A DNA stretch of 64,000 nucleotides from Chloroflexota bacterium. GTDB lineage: Bacteria; Chloroflexota; Anaerolineae; UBA2200. The position numbers were made by a program, and so were the translations under genes. A model generated the notes under the pieces. It was given only the letters and a program-made list of their open reading frames with translations. It did not search any database and had not been told where the DNA came from. The stretch lies in NCBI GenBank assembly GCA_014360905.1, contig JACIWW010000015.1:1-64000 (forward strand), in the 5' to 3' direction. Shown piece after piece: positions 1 to 7,891 of this stretch (position 1 is the stretch's first letter; each line of letters starts with the position of its first letter).

Positions 1-55
1 TGATGCGTAGATACTTGTAGCGCTCATCAATGGTCATTTTCTCTTCGTTAGGCAT
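1..55 (-). CDS. N-terminal fragment of a possible transposase/integrase (runs off the left edge)
   Basis: An ATG at 55 on the minus strand follows a GGAGGG ribosome site with a 3-base spacer. The visible 18 residues read MPNEEKMTIDERYKYLRI. The 'MTIDERxKYLR' opening resembles the start of integrase-type transposases in which an N-terminal HTH region precedes a DDE domain; that recognition is from memory of the family and only 18 residues are visible. The rest lies outside the window, so neither completeness nor function can be judged. Confidence 0.45.
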   Translation of the reverse strand, partial: MPNEEKMTIDERYKYLRI

Positions 56-130
56 AGTCCCTCCGGTGATATTATCATTTGAAAGAACTATACCTCTTTA
101 GTGACATTTTAGATAAAAGAACACGGAGTT

Positions 131-159
131 TTGAAAATCGTGCTGTATGAATGTAGAAT
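131..159 (+). promoter_or_regulatory. Sigma-70-like promoter for the corrinoid protein gene
   Basis: TTGAAA (131-136) and TAGAAT (154-159) are separated by exactly 17 bases. The start codon at 222 lies about 55 bases after the predicted transcription start. Confidence 0.5.
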
Positions 160-221
160 AATTTGATGTGGGGTTATCCCAACGACATAGAACAATTCAT
201 GGATGCGAAAGGAGTCGCTGC

Positions 222-854
222 ATGACACTGAAGGAAGAAATCTACGAGAATGTCATTTTGGGACAAGCAGAAAAAGTCAAAGCATTGACTGCTCAGGCGA
301 TGGAGGAAGGGTTCTCTGCCAGCGAGCTGCTCAATGAAGTACTGATCCCCGCCATGACAGAAGTGGGGCAACGCTTCGAACGGCAGGAGTTCTTCGTGCC
401 CGAGATGTTGGTTGCTGCCCGTGCCATGAAAACGGGAGTGGAAGTATTGCGCCCTTACCTGGTGGATGCAGGGGTAAAGCCCATTGGCACGGTCGTCATT
501 GGCACGGTGGCCGGGGACTTGCACGACATTGGCAAGAACCTGGTCATCATGATGCTGGAAGGGACCGGCTTCCGCGTCGTTGATTTGGGCGTGGATGTGC
601 CGGTAGAAAAATTTGTACAGGCAGTGCATGAGAATAAACCGCAGATCGTGGGCATGTCGGCGCTGCTCACCACGACGATGATGGCGATGAAGGCAACGAT
701 CGAGGCGCTGCGCAGAGCCGGTCTGCGGGAGCAGGTGAAAGTGATGATCGGTGGTGCGCCGGTGACGCAGCGTTTTGCCGATGAAATCGGCGCCGACCTC
801 TACGCACCCGATGCCAGTTCGGCGGCGCGCAAGGCCAAAGAAGCCATTGCTTGA
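222..854 (+). CDS. Corrinoid (B12-binding) protein of a methyltransferase system
   Basis: This 210-residue protein has the two-domain build of MtbC/MttC/MtmC-type corrinoid proteins: an N-terminal helical 'cap' domain (about residues 1-85) and a Rossmann-like cobalamin-binding domain (about 88-210). The B12 signature D-x-H-x-x-G is present in GDLHDIGKNLV, with the later GG in the MIGGAP segment. Such proteins shuttle a methyl group between a substrate methyltransferase and a tetrahydrofolate or CoM methylase. The ATG at 222 is preferred over an upstream in-frame start because GAAAGGAG lies just before it and the family starts here. No partner methyltransferase is next to it; partners could lie beyond the left edge or elsewhere. 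The substrate cannot be inferred. Confidence 0.9.
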   Translation: MTLKEEIYENVILGQAEKVKALTAQAMEEGFSASELLNEVLIPAMTEVGQRFERQEFFVPEMLVAARAMKTGVEVLRPYLVDAGVKPIGTVVIGTVAGDLHDIGKNLVIMMLEGTGFRVVDLGVDVPVEKFVQAVHENKPQIVGMSALLTTTMMAMKATIEALRRAGLREQVKVMIGGAPVTQRFADEIGADLYAPDASSAARKAKEAIA

Positions 855-1027
855 CAGTGAGCGTAGTAAAAGAAGGGCTAGTTTGTAGTGAGCGCTTCAG
901 CGCTAGCTCCCGTGTCATTCTTAGGAACGCAGCAACGAAGAATCTCGATTTAGCCAGGAAATTGATTCCCTGGCTATAGCTCCAGTCAAGCAGAGATTCC
1001 CACGCCGCTCACTCCCCTCACGCTCCA

Positions 1028-1045
1028 GGCGGACTATTGTCCGCC
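1028..1045. repeat. GGCGGAC palindromic repeat, copy 1
   Basis: The sequence is GGCGGACTATTGTCCGCC: 7-base arms GGCGGAC/GTCCGCC around a 4-base centre. Three more copies with the same arms lie at 22342, 22494 and 22559, 21 kb away, so this is a dispersed REP-like element rather than a chance hairpin. Confidence 0.8.
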
Positions 1046-1056
1046 GTCTTTTAGGA

Positions 1057-1095
1057 CCTAGACCTGACAGGTCTCTCAAACCCGTCAGGTCTAGG
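1057..1095. repeat. Long-arm hairpin repeat, possible bidirectional terminator
   Basis: Arms CCTAGACCTGAC (1057-1068) and GTCAGGTCTAGG (1084-1095) are perfectly complementary over 12 bases and the right arm is followed by TTTTC. It sits between the convergent corrinoid and M20 genes, so it may end transcription in one or both directions. Its layout is like the palindrome at 38785-38818. Confidence 0.65.
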
Positions 1096-1148
1096 TTTTC
1101 TCATCTCCGCGTGTTCTGCGCTAAAAAGGGAAAAGGCTGCTACTTGCT

Positions 1149-2474
1149 CTAACTGCAAAAGCGCCGCACCACATCGTAGAGCACCTTGGTGCCAAACTCC
1201 ACATTCGCCAGCGAGATGCGCTCGTTACGTGCATGGGCCATTTCCATGACGGCCCAGCCAGGTTCCTGCTTCGTCGGCGAAAAGCCATAGACCTTGACGC
1301 CCTTTTCCGCCAGGAAGCGACCGTCGGTAGCGCCCGGCACCAGGAATGGCGCCAGGGTGCAGCCAGGATCGTATTCGTGCAAAACCTGCTGGAACAGGTC
1401 GAAGAGCGGACTGGCTGGGTCGCTCTCGTAGGGTTGGGAACGCCCGAGAATTTCCACTTCGATTTCATCCCCGATATAGGGACGTATCTCCCGCAGCAAG
1501 TCCTCGGGCTTTTGACCCGGTATCAGGCGCCCATCCACGGTGCCTGTCGCTTCGCTGGGGATGACATTGGCTTTTTGCCCTGCTTGCAACATGGTGGGTG
1601 AGACGGTGTTGTGCAGCGTAGCCCGCAAGACGGCAGCGATCTCGCTCTGCTTTTCCGCTTGCTTCAGGATAGCCCCTTCGAAAAAGGGATTGAGCACGAG
1701 AGGCAGGAGGAACGAAGCAGGGAATTTTTGCATCGCTGCCAGATGATGCACCAGGCGTTCCACCGTAACCGTGCGATGCATGGGCAGGCGTGCCTGTGCT
1801 AAACGCGCCACCGCTGCGCATAACTTGGCAACGGCATTGTTGGCACGAGGTAAGGAGCCATGCCCTGGTGTACCGCGTGCGGTCAGTTTCATCCAGCACA
1901 CGCCCTTCTCCCCTGTCTGGCAGACATAGAAACTGCGCTCGGCAATCCGCACCCCAAAGCCACCCCCTTCGTTGATGGCATACTGGCACTCCACTAGCTC
2001 CGGATGGTTCTGCACCAGCCAGGCCATGCCCTGTGTGCCGCCCATTTCCTCATCCGCGGTCGCGGCCAGAACCACATCGCGCTGCAGGGGCACCTTCTCG
2101 CGCGCAAGCGTGACCAACACGGCCAGTTCCATCGCTGTGAGCTGTTTCGTGTCCACTGCGCCGCGCCCCCAGATATAGCCATCCACCACTTCTGCCGCAA
2201 AGGGTGGGTGATCCCATTCCTTGGCATCGGCAGGCACCACATCCAGGTGGGACATCAGTAGCAATGCTCCGTCAGACCTGCTCCCACGCAGACGAGCCAC
2301 GACATTGCCGCGTCCAGGAGCCGACTCGAGCACCACTGGTTCCAGCCCTTCTTGGCGTAGAACATCCGCAATGTACTGTGCGGCAGGTAACTCATTCCCA
2401 GGTGGGTTGGTCGTATCGAAGCGGATCAGATCGCGCAGGAATTGAACTGCCAGATCAGCAATAGGTATGGGCAT
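1149..2474 (-). CDS. M20 family metallopeptidase (ArgE/DapE/CPG2-like)
   Basis: This 441-residue protein has the di-zinc hydrolase layout of the M20 family (acetylornithine deacetylase, succinyl-diaminopimelate desuccinylase, carboxypeptidase G2). Metal ligands are visible in order: His in LLMSHLDVVPA (about 75), the bridging Asp in WGRGAVDTKQ (about 107), the Glu pair in ATADEEMGG (about 141), and a Glu in AINEGGG. A dimerisation domain follows (about 190-310, beginning near the TARGTPGHGS segment). The 'cytosolic, metal-dependent amide hydrolase' role is well supported; the substrate is not. The gene is on its own strand between two unrelated loci. Confidence 0.9.
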   Translation of the reverse strand: MPIPIADLAVQFLRDLIRFDTTNPPGNELPAAQYIADVLRQEGLEPVVLESAPGRGNVVARLRGSRSDGALLLMSHLDVVPADAKEWDHPPFAAEVVDGYIWGRGAVDTKQLTAMELAVLVTLAREKVPLQRDVVLAATADEEMGGTQGMAWLVQNHPELVECQYAINEGGGFGVRIAERSFYVCQTGEKGVCWMKLTARGTPGHGSLPRANNAVAKLCAAVARLAQARLPMHRTVTVERLVHHLAAMQKFPASFLLPLVLNPFFEGAILKQAEKQSEIAAVLRATLHNTVSPTMLQAGQKANVIPSEATGTVDGRLIPGQKPEDLLREIRPYIGDEIEVEILGRSQPYESDPASPLFDLFQQVLHEYDPGCTLAPFLVPGATDGRFLAEKGVKVYGFSPTKQEPGWAVMEMAHARNERISLANVEFGTKVLYDVVRRFCS

Positions 2475-2537
2475 GGGATACTCCTTTCACGGATGTAAGC
2501 ATATAGATGAAAAGCGAATAAGTGAGGGGTATATTCC

Positions 2538-2849
2538 TCATTCTGGTAATAACAGACTTTCGAAGTCGAGGCGACGCTCGCGTTTGATGCGTCGCCGGGC
2601 GATGCGCTCCCACAGGCCTGCCACTTGCTCCTTGGTCAGGTCGGGGTAATGCTTGTCCAGATAAGCATCGAGTTCCTGACGATGCTTCCAAGCCCAATCC
2701 ATCCAGTTCAGTATTGTTGTCGTGGATACACCCACGGTGCTTGCGACCTGTGTAGCGTGCTGGCCCTGTGCCAGCAATGCGAGAGCGGGAGCGATGGATG
2801 CTACGCTGCGCTTTCGTTTACGGGGTTCTTTTTTTGTCGCGAGGGACAT
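2538..2849 (-). CDS. Small helix-turn-helix protein of unknown role
   Basis: The chosen ATG at 2849 follows GGAGGGG with a 5-base spacer, giving a 103-residue protein; a longer reading from 2894 lacks a good ribosome site. A basic N-terminus (KKEPRKRKRS) is followed by a homeodomain-like helix-turn-helix (about residues 20-50; HATQVASTVGVSTTTILNWMDWA) and a charged helical C-terminus. Such HTH modules occur in resolvase-like and terminase-small-subunit-like proteins, so this may be a remnant of a mobile element, but nothing adjacent confirms it. It ends about 60 bases downstream of the M20 gene start and could be transcribed together with it. Confidence 0.65.
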   Translation of the reverse strand: MSLATKKEPRKRKRSVASIAPALALLAQGQHATQVASTVGVSTTTILNWMDWAWKHRQELDAYLDKHYPDLTKEQVAGLWERIARRRIKRERRLDFESLLLPE

Positions 2850-3045
2850 GGTTACCCCTCCCATCTGTATCGGATGAGTCATAAGCAGTATCAAGTCATC
2901 CCAATGGGCTTTTTTCTAACCTACATAGTAAATATTTTACACAATATTATCTCATTTGCAAAACTGACGAGCAGGTTTACCGAAGGGCACCACCGGTTCT
3001 CTCAGCGCCAAGCGTGCGGAGGGTTATCAACAAATGAGGAACGAA

Positions 3046-3066
3046 TTGCGCACTCCGAGTGCGCAA
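3046..3066. promoter_or_regulatory. Perfect 9-bp-arm inverted repeat
   Basis: TTGCGCACT and AGTGCGCAA flank a 3-base centre (CCG). It lies between the end of the anti-sigma gene and the HTH gene start, both on the minus strand. No T-tract follows on either strand, so an operator or dispersed palindrome is more likely than a terminator. Confidence 0.45.
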
Positions 3067-3124
3067 CGTGCTCTGCATTGAAAACTACGATCTTTGGCTC
3101 TGTGGTGCCCGTTGTTGAATGGAT

Positions 3125-4816
3125 TCAGCGATCTGCTCTGGGGCCAATGCCTGTAGGCGTCGTGGGCTCTGGCTTGGGGGTTGCCTCGGCGAATTCTATT
3201 GCCTCAGGTGTTATCGTTGCTCCCGGTGAGGCAGTTGGTTGTGGCGATGGTGTGGGCGGCGCTGTAGCTGTCGGAATAGGTGTGCGGCGTGGCGGTATGA
3301 TGGCTGTAGATGGTGTAACCATCGGAGCGGGCGTGCGGTGTGGCAGTATGGTGGCTATGGGCAGTGGTGTGCGGATAGGCGGCACGGTAACTGCCGGTGA
3401 GGGCCTCGAACCGGGCTCGATTGTCCTTGACGGCGGGGATGTTCGCGTGGGATACAGACCCAACCCAGGCCTAGGCGACGGAGGCACTGTTCCCCGTGGC
3501 TCTACTTCTTCGATCTCCATCTGCAAGGCCACGAGCGGATGTCCAGCAATGGCTAAAGCGATGCCTATGACCTGCCGACCCACTGCTGGCGTTCCTGTAA
3601 TCTCCGCTCTGGGTGTGACTAGCACACTCTGTCCGCTGATAGTCCACAGCCCCAGCAGATTGTGCGGGAAGCTTTCGATGATGCCACGGAAGTGCACTTG
3701 GCTGGACCATGGTGACACCGTTAGCGTGGGCGTGATAGATGAACTTGCAGCAGGGCTTGGTCTCTGATGGCTGGGCTCGGGATAGGCCACTCTGCCTGCG
3801 TGTGGCATGGTAGGTGTTTGTGGGATGCCCTCCAGTTGTGATACGGTGGGCTCTGGCGTGGGCGTCGCGGAAGGTGCCCATCCGTGGGCAGTCAGCGATG
3901 GCTGCGGAGATGGCACTGCGATTGCAGTAGGCTCTGGCGTCGGCAGAGGCGTCAATGTCGGCAGATAGACCAGCGGTGCATTGGCCGGCACGATAGCGAC
4001 CTCGCGCTCGGCCAGCACAGTTGTCGTCATCGCGCTGATCACCTGCACGCTGCCTTGCAACACCGCTACGTGAGTTTCCTCCCGGCTCTGCACCGCGACT
4101 ACAAAGCGCGTCCCGCGCACGGCTACCCGCGCTGTCGGTGCCTGTACTTCAAAGAGGCATCGTGAGCTGCGCAACGAAGCCACATTGTAATCCACTGATC
4201 CGGAGGTTTGTTGCAACACAATCTGATACGTCGTGCCAAGTAGTCCTGAGCGTAGAGAGGAAAAGGCCAGCTCGCTCCCCGCTTGCATCTCCAGTGCACT
4301 GCCATCGAACAGGATGAGCAAAGCTACACCGTCCACGACGCGCACCGCGTCCCCTTCGCACAAGGCTCCACCAGCGCCTATCTCTTGCCATTGTGCCTCG
4401 CCCATGTGCCGCGCCTGCGTGGACCCTACCACCGTGGTCAGCATCGCTGCATGGGCGAAGAGCGTGGGTACCTGCGTGAGGTAGAGCACCACACTGACCA
4501 GCAGCACGAGCGTCAGAGCAAAAGCGAAAGCCAGGCGTGGCACGCGAATGGTAGGCCATACCCTGGAGGTCCTCGCAGCGGCAATTGCCTTAGCTTTTGT
4601 GTGGTACAGCGCTTTCACCCGTGCCACGGCTTCCGCAGGAGGTTCGACCGTATCGTCACTGCGCGCGGCATGGATGACCCGCTGCAGCCAGGCCAGGTCG
4701 CGCCGGCAGGCAGGGCAGCCCGCTAAGTGCTTTTCCAGCCTCTGGCGCCTTTCTGGGTCCAGGCGGTTGTCCACCCAATCTACTAGGTTCGTGAAGTGTA
4801 CTTCATGGTATCTCAT
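3125..4816 (-). CDS. Membrane anti-sigma factor with zinc finger and FecR-like domain
   Basis: The ATG at 4816 overlaps the sigma-factor stop by the bases ATGA, a classic translational-coupling start; the longer in-frame reading to 4867 is rejected. The 563-residue protein begins with a zf-HC2-type anti-sigma domain (HLAGCPACRRD, H-x3-C-x2-C, about residues 30-45), has one membrane segment (LAFAFALTLVLLVSVVLYL, about 107-126), then a FecR-like extracytoplasmic domain (about 150-265), a Thr/Pro-rich linker, a beta-rich DUF5666-like segment (about 370-430) and a long PT-rich C-terminal tail. By family knowledge the cytoplasmic zinc-finger part holds the sigma factor inactive and the outer domain senses an envelope signal. 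The signal is unknown. Confidence 0.85.
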   Translation of the reverse strand: MRYHEVHFTNLVDWVDNRLDPERRQRLEKHLAGCPACRRDLAWLQRVIHAARSDDTVEPPAEAVARVKALYHTKAKAIAAARTSRVWPTIRVPRLAFAFALTLVLLVSVVLYLTQVPTLFAHAAMLTTVVGSTQARHMGEAQWQEIGAGGALCEGDAVRVVDGVALLILFDGSALEMQAGSELAFSSLRSGLLGTTYQIVLQQTSGSVDYNVASLRSSRCLFEVQAPTARVAVRGTRFVVAVQSREETHVAVLQGSVQVISAMTTTVLAEREVAIVPANAPLVYLPTLTPLPTPEPTAIAVPSPQPSLTAHGWAPSATPTPEPTVSQLEGIPQTPTMPHAGRVAYPEPSHQRPSPAASSSITPTLTVSPWSSQVHFRGIIESFPHNLLGLWTISGQSVLVTPRAEITGTPAVGRQVIGIALAIAGHPLVALQMEIEEVEPRGTVPPSPRPGLGLYPTRTSPPSRTIEPGSRPSPAVTVPPIRTPLPIATILPHRTPAPMVTPSTAIIPPRRTPIPTATAPPTPSPQPTASPGATITPEAIEFAEATPKPEPTTPTGIGPRADR

Positions 4817-5397
4817 GCTTTGTCCATTCCCATCGCCTGCAGGATTTTGCGCATCTTCTGCAGGCATCGTGCGCGTGTCGGACCAATGCTGCCCAAGGGT
4901 AGCCTCATGCGCTGGCTGATCTGCTCATAGGAAGGCTCCGTTGGATCGTAGTAGAGCAGTTGGAGCAATTCCTTGCATCGTCCCCCCAGTCGTTCCAGCG
5001 CTTCACGCACCAAGGCTTGGTCCACCCATGTGCTTTCATCGGGGTGCCCACTCAGGAGCCACTCCTCAGTGGGTGGGTTCGGTTGCGCATCGCCCTGCCG
5101 CGCCACGCTCTGTGGCAACTCTCGGCTGCGCTTGCGCAGCACGTTCCAAGAGGTGCGCTTGGTTGTGGTGATGAGCCATGCTGCCAGCCCCTGTGGTGCG
5201 CGCAGGTTAGGTAGGCTCTCCACCAACACTGTGAACACGGTCTGGAAGACGTCGGCCGCATCCTCCTCTCCCAGTCCGGCGCGTAGAGCAAGGGAGTAGA
5301 CCAAGCGCTTGTAGCGATCCACGAGCGTATCCCATGCCCAAGCCTGTCCGTTCAAGCACGCCGTAATCAGTTGCGCATCGGTGTATTCCGTCGGCAA
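4813..5397 (-). CDS. ECF-type RNA polymerase sigma factor
   Basis: This 194-residue protein has sigma-70 region 2 (about residues 25-95, with the DAADVFQTVFTVLVE helix that binds core polymerase and the -10 element) and region 4 (about 125-185, with the HTH ending LPLGSIGPTRARCLQKM). The start is TTG at 5397, with GAGGG placed about 9 bases before it. It is the first gene of a two-gene unit with its anti-sigma factor, whose start overlaps its stop. ECF pairs normally regulate their own promoter; I could not identify a convincing ECF-type -35/-10 pair upstream. Confidence 0.9.
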   Translation of the reverse strand: MPTEYTDAQLITACLNGQAWAWDTLVDRYKRLVYSLALRAGLGEEDAADVFQTVFTVLVESLPNLRAPQGLAAWLITTTKRTSWNVLRKRSRELPQSVARQGDAQPNPPTEEWLLSGHPDESTWVDQALVREALERLGGRCKELLQLLYYDPTEPSYEQISQRMRLPLGSIGPTRARCLQKMRKILQAMGMDKA

Positions 5398-5507
5398 AGC
5401 ATTCCCTCAGCAAGACCCCATCCATGTAAGAAGAGGATGAGGGAAGTCAAAAAATACAGTTAGCAGGTTGAATTCTCCAATCTTATGACGATAGGGGGAG
5501 TGAAAAA

Positions 5508-5549
5508 TGATGAGCGATGAGTAATGAGTGATGAGTGATGAGTGAGGAC
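5508..5549. repeat. Tandem heptamer repeat (TGATGAG)n
   Basis: Six tandem 7-base units with consensus TGATGAG run from 5508 to 5549. The same unit returns in two opposed clusters at 8641-8682 and 8714-8742. Heptamer repeats of this kind resemble the short tandemly repeated repetitive sequences known from some cyanobacteria. The surrounding 5398-5704 region holds no gene. Confidence 0.8.
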
Positions 5550-5704
5550 TGGGGGAGTACCGAGGAACGCTTGGTCATGCGGAGCAAGTCCACCCTCCTT
5601 ATCATGCTAAACAAAGTGAAGTATCTCATGTAACTGGAGCAGATTCTTCGCTGCGCTCAGAATGACACTAGAGGCTGTTTTTTCAACACTCTCAACATGC
5701 AGAC

Positions 5705-5733
5705 TTGACAAAAACGGCGATTTGTGCTATACT
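5705..5733 (+). promoter_or_regulatory. Consensus sigma-70 promoter of the padR cluster
   Basis: TTGACA (5705-5710) and TATACT (5728-5733) are spaced by 17 bases. The transcription start is expected near 5740, inside the palindrome that follows, and 40 bases before the padR start codon. Confidence 0.85.
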
Positions 5734-5734
5734 T

Positions 5735-5750
5735 ATCTATGTACATAGAT
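5735..5750. promoter_or_regulatory. Perfect palindromic operator, probably for PadR
   Basis: ATCTATGTACATAGAT is a perfect 16-base palindrome immediately after the -10 box, and a further half-site GATCTATGTAT (5750-5760) follows. PadR-family repressors are known to bind dyads with ATGT/ACAT cores. Its place over the transcription start argues for autorepression of padR and the downstream genes. Confidence 0.75.
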
Positions 5751-5780
5751 GATCTATGTATCATAGGAAGGGATTGCGAC

Positions 5781-6119
5781 ATGACACGAGAAAGCGATCT
5801 GCGCAAAGGCAGTGTCCAGCTCCTGATCCTGACTCTGCTGCAAGAGCAACCGATGTACGGCTACCAGCTCAGCAAGGAACTACAACGCCGTAGCAAGGGC
5901 TATTTTTCCTTCAAGGAAGGCACCCTCTACCCAGCGCTGCACCGCATGGAGCAGGAGGGGCTCATCCATGGCCAGTGGCAGGTAGTGGAGGAGGGGCCAT
6001 CGCGCAAGTACTATCATCTGACCGAGAAAGGGTGTGAGGAGTTGGCTCGTGCGCAACGCGAGTGGGCCACCTTCGCCGCACATATGCTGTCCGTGCTGGG
6101 CGAGCCAGGCGGCAAGTGA
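5781..6119 (+). CDS. PadR family transcriptional repressor
   Basis: The ATG at 5781 follows GGAAGGG with an 8-base spacer; the 5724 reading begins upstream of the predicted transcription start and overlaps the operator, so it is rejected. The 112-residue protein is a typical PadR winged helix: LLILTLLQEQPMYGYQLSKEL (helices 1-2), the FKEGTLYPALHRMEQEGLI recognition helix and wing, and the YYHLTEKG motif at about residues 75-85, then a short dimerisation helix. By family knowledge it is a ligand-responsive repressor. Its stop overlaps the next gene's GTG. Confidence 0.92.
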   Translation: MTRESDLRKGSVQLLILTLLQEQPMYGYQLSKELQRRSKGYFSFKEGTLYPALHRMEQEGLIHGQWQVVEEGPSRKYYHLTEKGCEELARAQREWATFAAHMLSVLGEPGGK

Positions 6120-6379
6120 GCACGGGAGCAGAGGAGAGTGAGGAGGATGAACGTGAAGCGGTGTCTGTTTTTGGGCTTTTGTTGCTGATGGCGATGGGTT
6201 GTGTTCTCGCTGTGCTGTACGCCTATGGCCGTGGGCAACGGCAAATGCTGCAGAGCCAGGCCGCATATCCTAGCCCCGAGGAGGGTATGCTTGCCTTCGT
6301 CGCTAACTGCTATACTGCTTTGCAGAAGGTGGAGCTTGTACGCGCTGAACAAGCTTTGCCCTGGTTGGATAACCTCTGA
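6116..6379 (+). CDS. Small single-pass membrane protein coupled to padR
   Basis: A GTG at 6116 overlaps the padR stop codon (GTGA), giving an 87-residue product. After an acidic head (about residues 4-12, EESEEDERE) there is one hydrophobic segment (VFGLLLLMAMGCVLAVLYAYG, about 15-36) and a short soluble tail. The family is not recognised. In other PadR loci the second gene is often a small membrane sensor or transporter subunit, but that is analogy only. A longer reading from 6062 would lie mostly inside padR and is unlikely. Confidence 0.6.
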   Translation: MSTGAEESEEDEREAVSVFGLLLLMAMGCVLAVLYAYGRGQRQMLQSQAAYPSPEEGMLAFVANCYTALQKVELVRAEQALPWLDNL

Positions 6380-6607
6380 TTTGTCGATGCCAGAGTGTGG
6401 GCGGAACGCCGCAGCGGTGGCCGCGCCGTGAGGACAGAGGGGGGACAACCCGGGTTGCTTCTTCTTGCGCACGGAGCGGGGCTGGGTGCTGGTTCCTGAG
6501 AGCAGGTGTCCGGAACTGCTCGCCATCGCCCTCTGTCTATTTGCTTAGACCTTACCTTTTACATATTACGTTTTACTCATTACTTTTTACATCACATCGG
6601 AGGTTCC

Positions 6608-7096
6608 TTGTCCAATCCAGATGTAGAGCGTCTGCTAACTCAAATCCGAGCGCAGATGGAATTGGATAGCGAAACCGAACACGAGGTGTTGAGCGAGATC
6701 CGCGCCCATCTGGAAGAAGCGCTAGCCGAAGCACGTGCCCAGGGACTGGATGAGTCCGCAGCGCTAGCGCATGTCATGTCTCGTTTTGGGTCGGTGGAGG
6801 AAGTGGGTCGCGCATTGCAGGATGCCCATGCCGGCTTGGGCACGGCGGATGGCGTCATCGCTGCTGGGTTGCCGGTACTGTGCGCGCTTATCCTGCGTTG
6901 GCTGGTGTTCGCTCCTGATGGCACCGCCTTGGGCTGGCCGCAATTGCTCAACCGCCCTTCCTTCTGGGTGCTGGCTCTGCTCATGTTGCTCATCCCGCTG
7001 CTCAAGTTTGGACGCTGGCGCTACGCCATCGCGGGCTGGGTTATCTTCTGGGGTCTGACCGTCATCTTTGTCACCTGGCCTGCCCTGCGCTGGTGA
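6608..7096 (+). CDS. HAAS-domain membrane protein
   Basis: The start is TTG at 6608 (LSNPDVERLL), because GGAGG sits 4 bases before it and upstream in-frame codons encode low-complexity junk. The 162-residue protein has an N-terminal alpha-helical HAAS-like domain (about residues 3-75; helices ending in HLEEALAEARAQG and FGSVEEVGRALQDAH) and three membrane segments in the second half. HAAS domains are commonly encoded beside PadR repressors and are thought to act as signalling or permease-prefix modules. This matches the context: padR and its operator lie 0.8 kb upstream on the same strand. Confidence 0.75.
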   Translation: MSNPDVERLLTQIRAQMELDSETEHEVLSEIRAHLEEALAEARAQGLDESAALAHVMSRFGSVEEVGRALQDAHAGLGTADGVIAAGLPVLCALILRWLVFAPDGTALGWPQLLNRPSFWVLALLMLLIPLLKFGRWRYAIAGWVIFWGLTVIFVTWPALRW

Positions 7097-7192
7097 GGCG
7101 GAATACGGGAAGAACAGAAAGCGTAAAACGTAAAGGGAAAACGTAAGAGGGAACACGCAATACTCATCACGAACCAAGGAGGCAACCAACGC

Positions 7193-7882
7193 ATGAAAGA
7201 CCTTGCGGTCATCGAAACGATCTTGCGCAACCGCTACCACTTTTTCATCGAGATCCGCGATGGAGTGGGGCTGGGCGCCAAGATGCGCGCTATGCTTGTT
7301 TCCAGCATTATCTTCCTGGCGCTGTATGGCGCAGTGCTGGGCTCGACGCACAGCCTGTGGCAAGCACTGAGCTCGGCAGTCAAGATGCCCATCCTGTTCC
7401 TGGCTACGCTAGTCGTCTGCTCGCCGACGCTCTACTTCTTCAACGTGCTCTTTGGCTCCAACCAGAGTCTGACGCAGAATGTCTCGCTCATCCTAACCGC
7501 CATCACCGTCACTGCTGTGCTGCTGCTCAGTTTCACGCCCATTGTCCTCTTCTTCCTGCTGACCACCAGTGGCTATCAGTTCTTCAAGCTGCTCAATGTC
7601 GGCATCTGCGCCATCAGCGGGTGGATGGGCGTCATGTTCCTCAGCCAGGGCATGCGCATCGTCTCTGCAGCGGGCAAAGAGGGCGCCAGTGCGCGGCGCA
7701 ATGTGGTGCGTTTGTGGATACTGCTCTACGGCTTTGTCGGCAGCCAGATGGCCTGGACGCTGCGCCCCTTCATCGGCGCACCGAGCATGAAATTCGAGCT
7801 GTTCCGTCAATTGGGCGGCAACTTTTACGCCAACATCTTTGCCAGCATAGGCGAATTGCTCGGCTTTTTCATTGTGCGATAG
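7193..7882 (+). CDS. Polytopic membrane protein, YIP1-like, unknown function
   Basis: AAGGAGG precedes the ATG. The 229-residue protein has about five or six membrane segments (starting near 34-52, 65-85, 98-125, 130-150, 172-190 and 210-228) with few charged residues between them, resembling YIP1-type or 'actin-binding WH2-like' annotated bacterial membrane proteins of the same size. No catalytic motif is visible. It lies only 9 bases before the next gene and 96 bases after the HAAS gene, so all probably belong to the PadR-controlled cluster. Confidence 0.65.
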   Translation: MKDLAVIETILRNRYHFFIEIRDGVGLGAKMRAMLVSSIIFLALYGAVLGSTHSLWQALSSAVKMPILFLATLVVCSPTLYFFNVLFGSNQSLTQNVSLILTAITVTAVLLLSFTPIVLFFLLTTSGYQFFKLLNVGICAISGWMGVMFLSQGMRIVSAAGKEGASARRNVVRLWILLYGFVGSQMAWTLRPFIGAPSMKFELFRQLGGNFYANIFASIGELLGFFIVR

Positions 7883-7891
7883 GAGGGAGAG

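Larger units (their letters stand above)
855..1148. other. Intergenic region rich in short palindromes
   Basis: No gene is seen. The stretch holds four separate inverted repeats: AGCGCTTCAGCGCT (891-904), an 8-bp-arm repeat TAGCCAGG/CCTGGCTA (951-976), a GGCGGAC palindrome (1028-1045) and a 12-bp-arm hairpin (1057-1095). It lies between convergent genes, where such mobile palindromes usually accumulate. Confidence 0.7.

Noticed and set aside
2625-3767. Long plus-strand ORF of 380 codons
   Set aside because: It is an antisense shadow of the HTH and anti-sigma genes, with Gly/Val-rich low-complexity translation from the PT-rich tail.
5398-5500. ECF-type promoter for the sigma/anti-sigma pair
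   Set aside because: A GAATTC-like and a CGTC-like element can be picked, but spacing and order do not match a known ECF consensus well enough.
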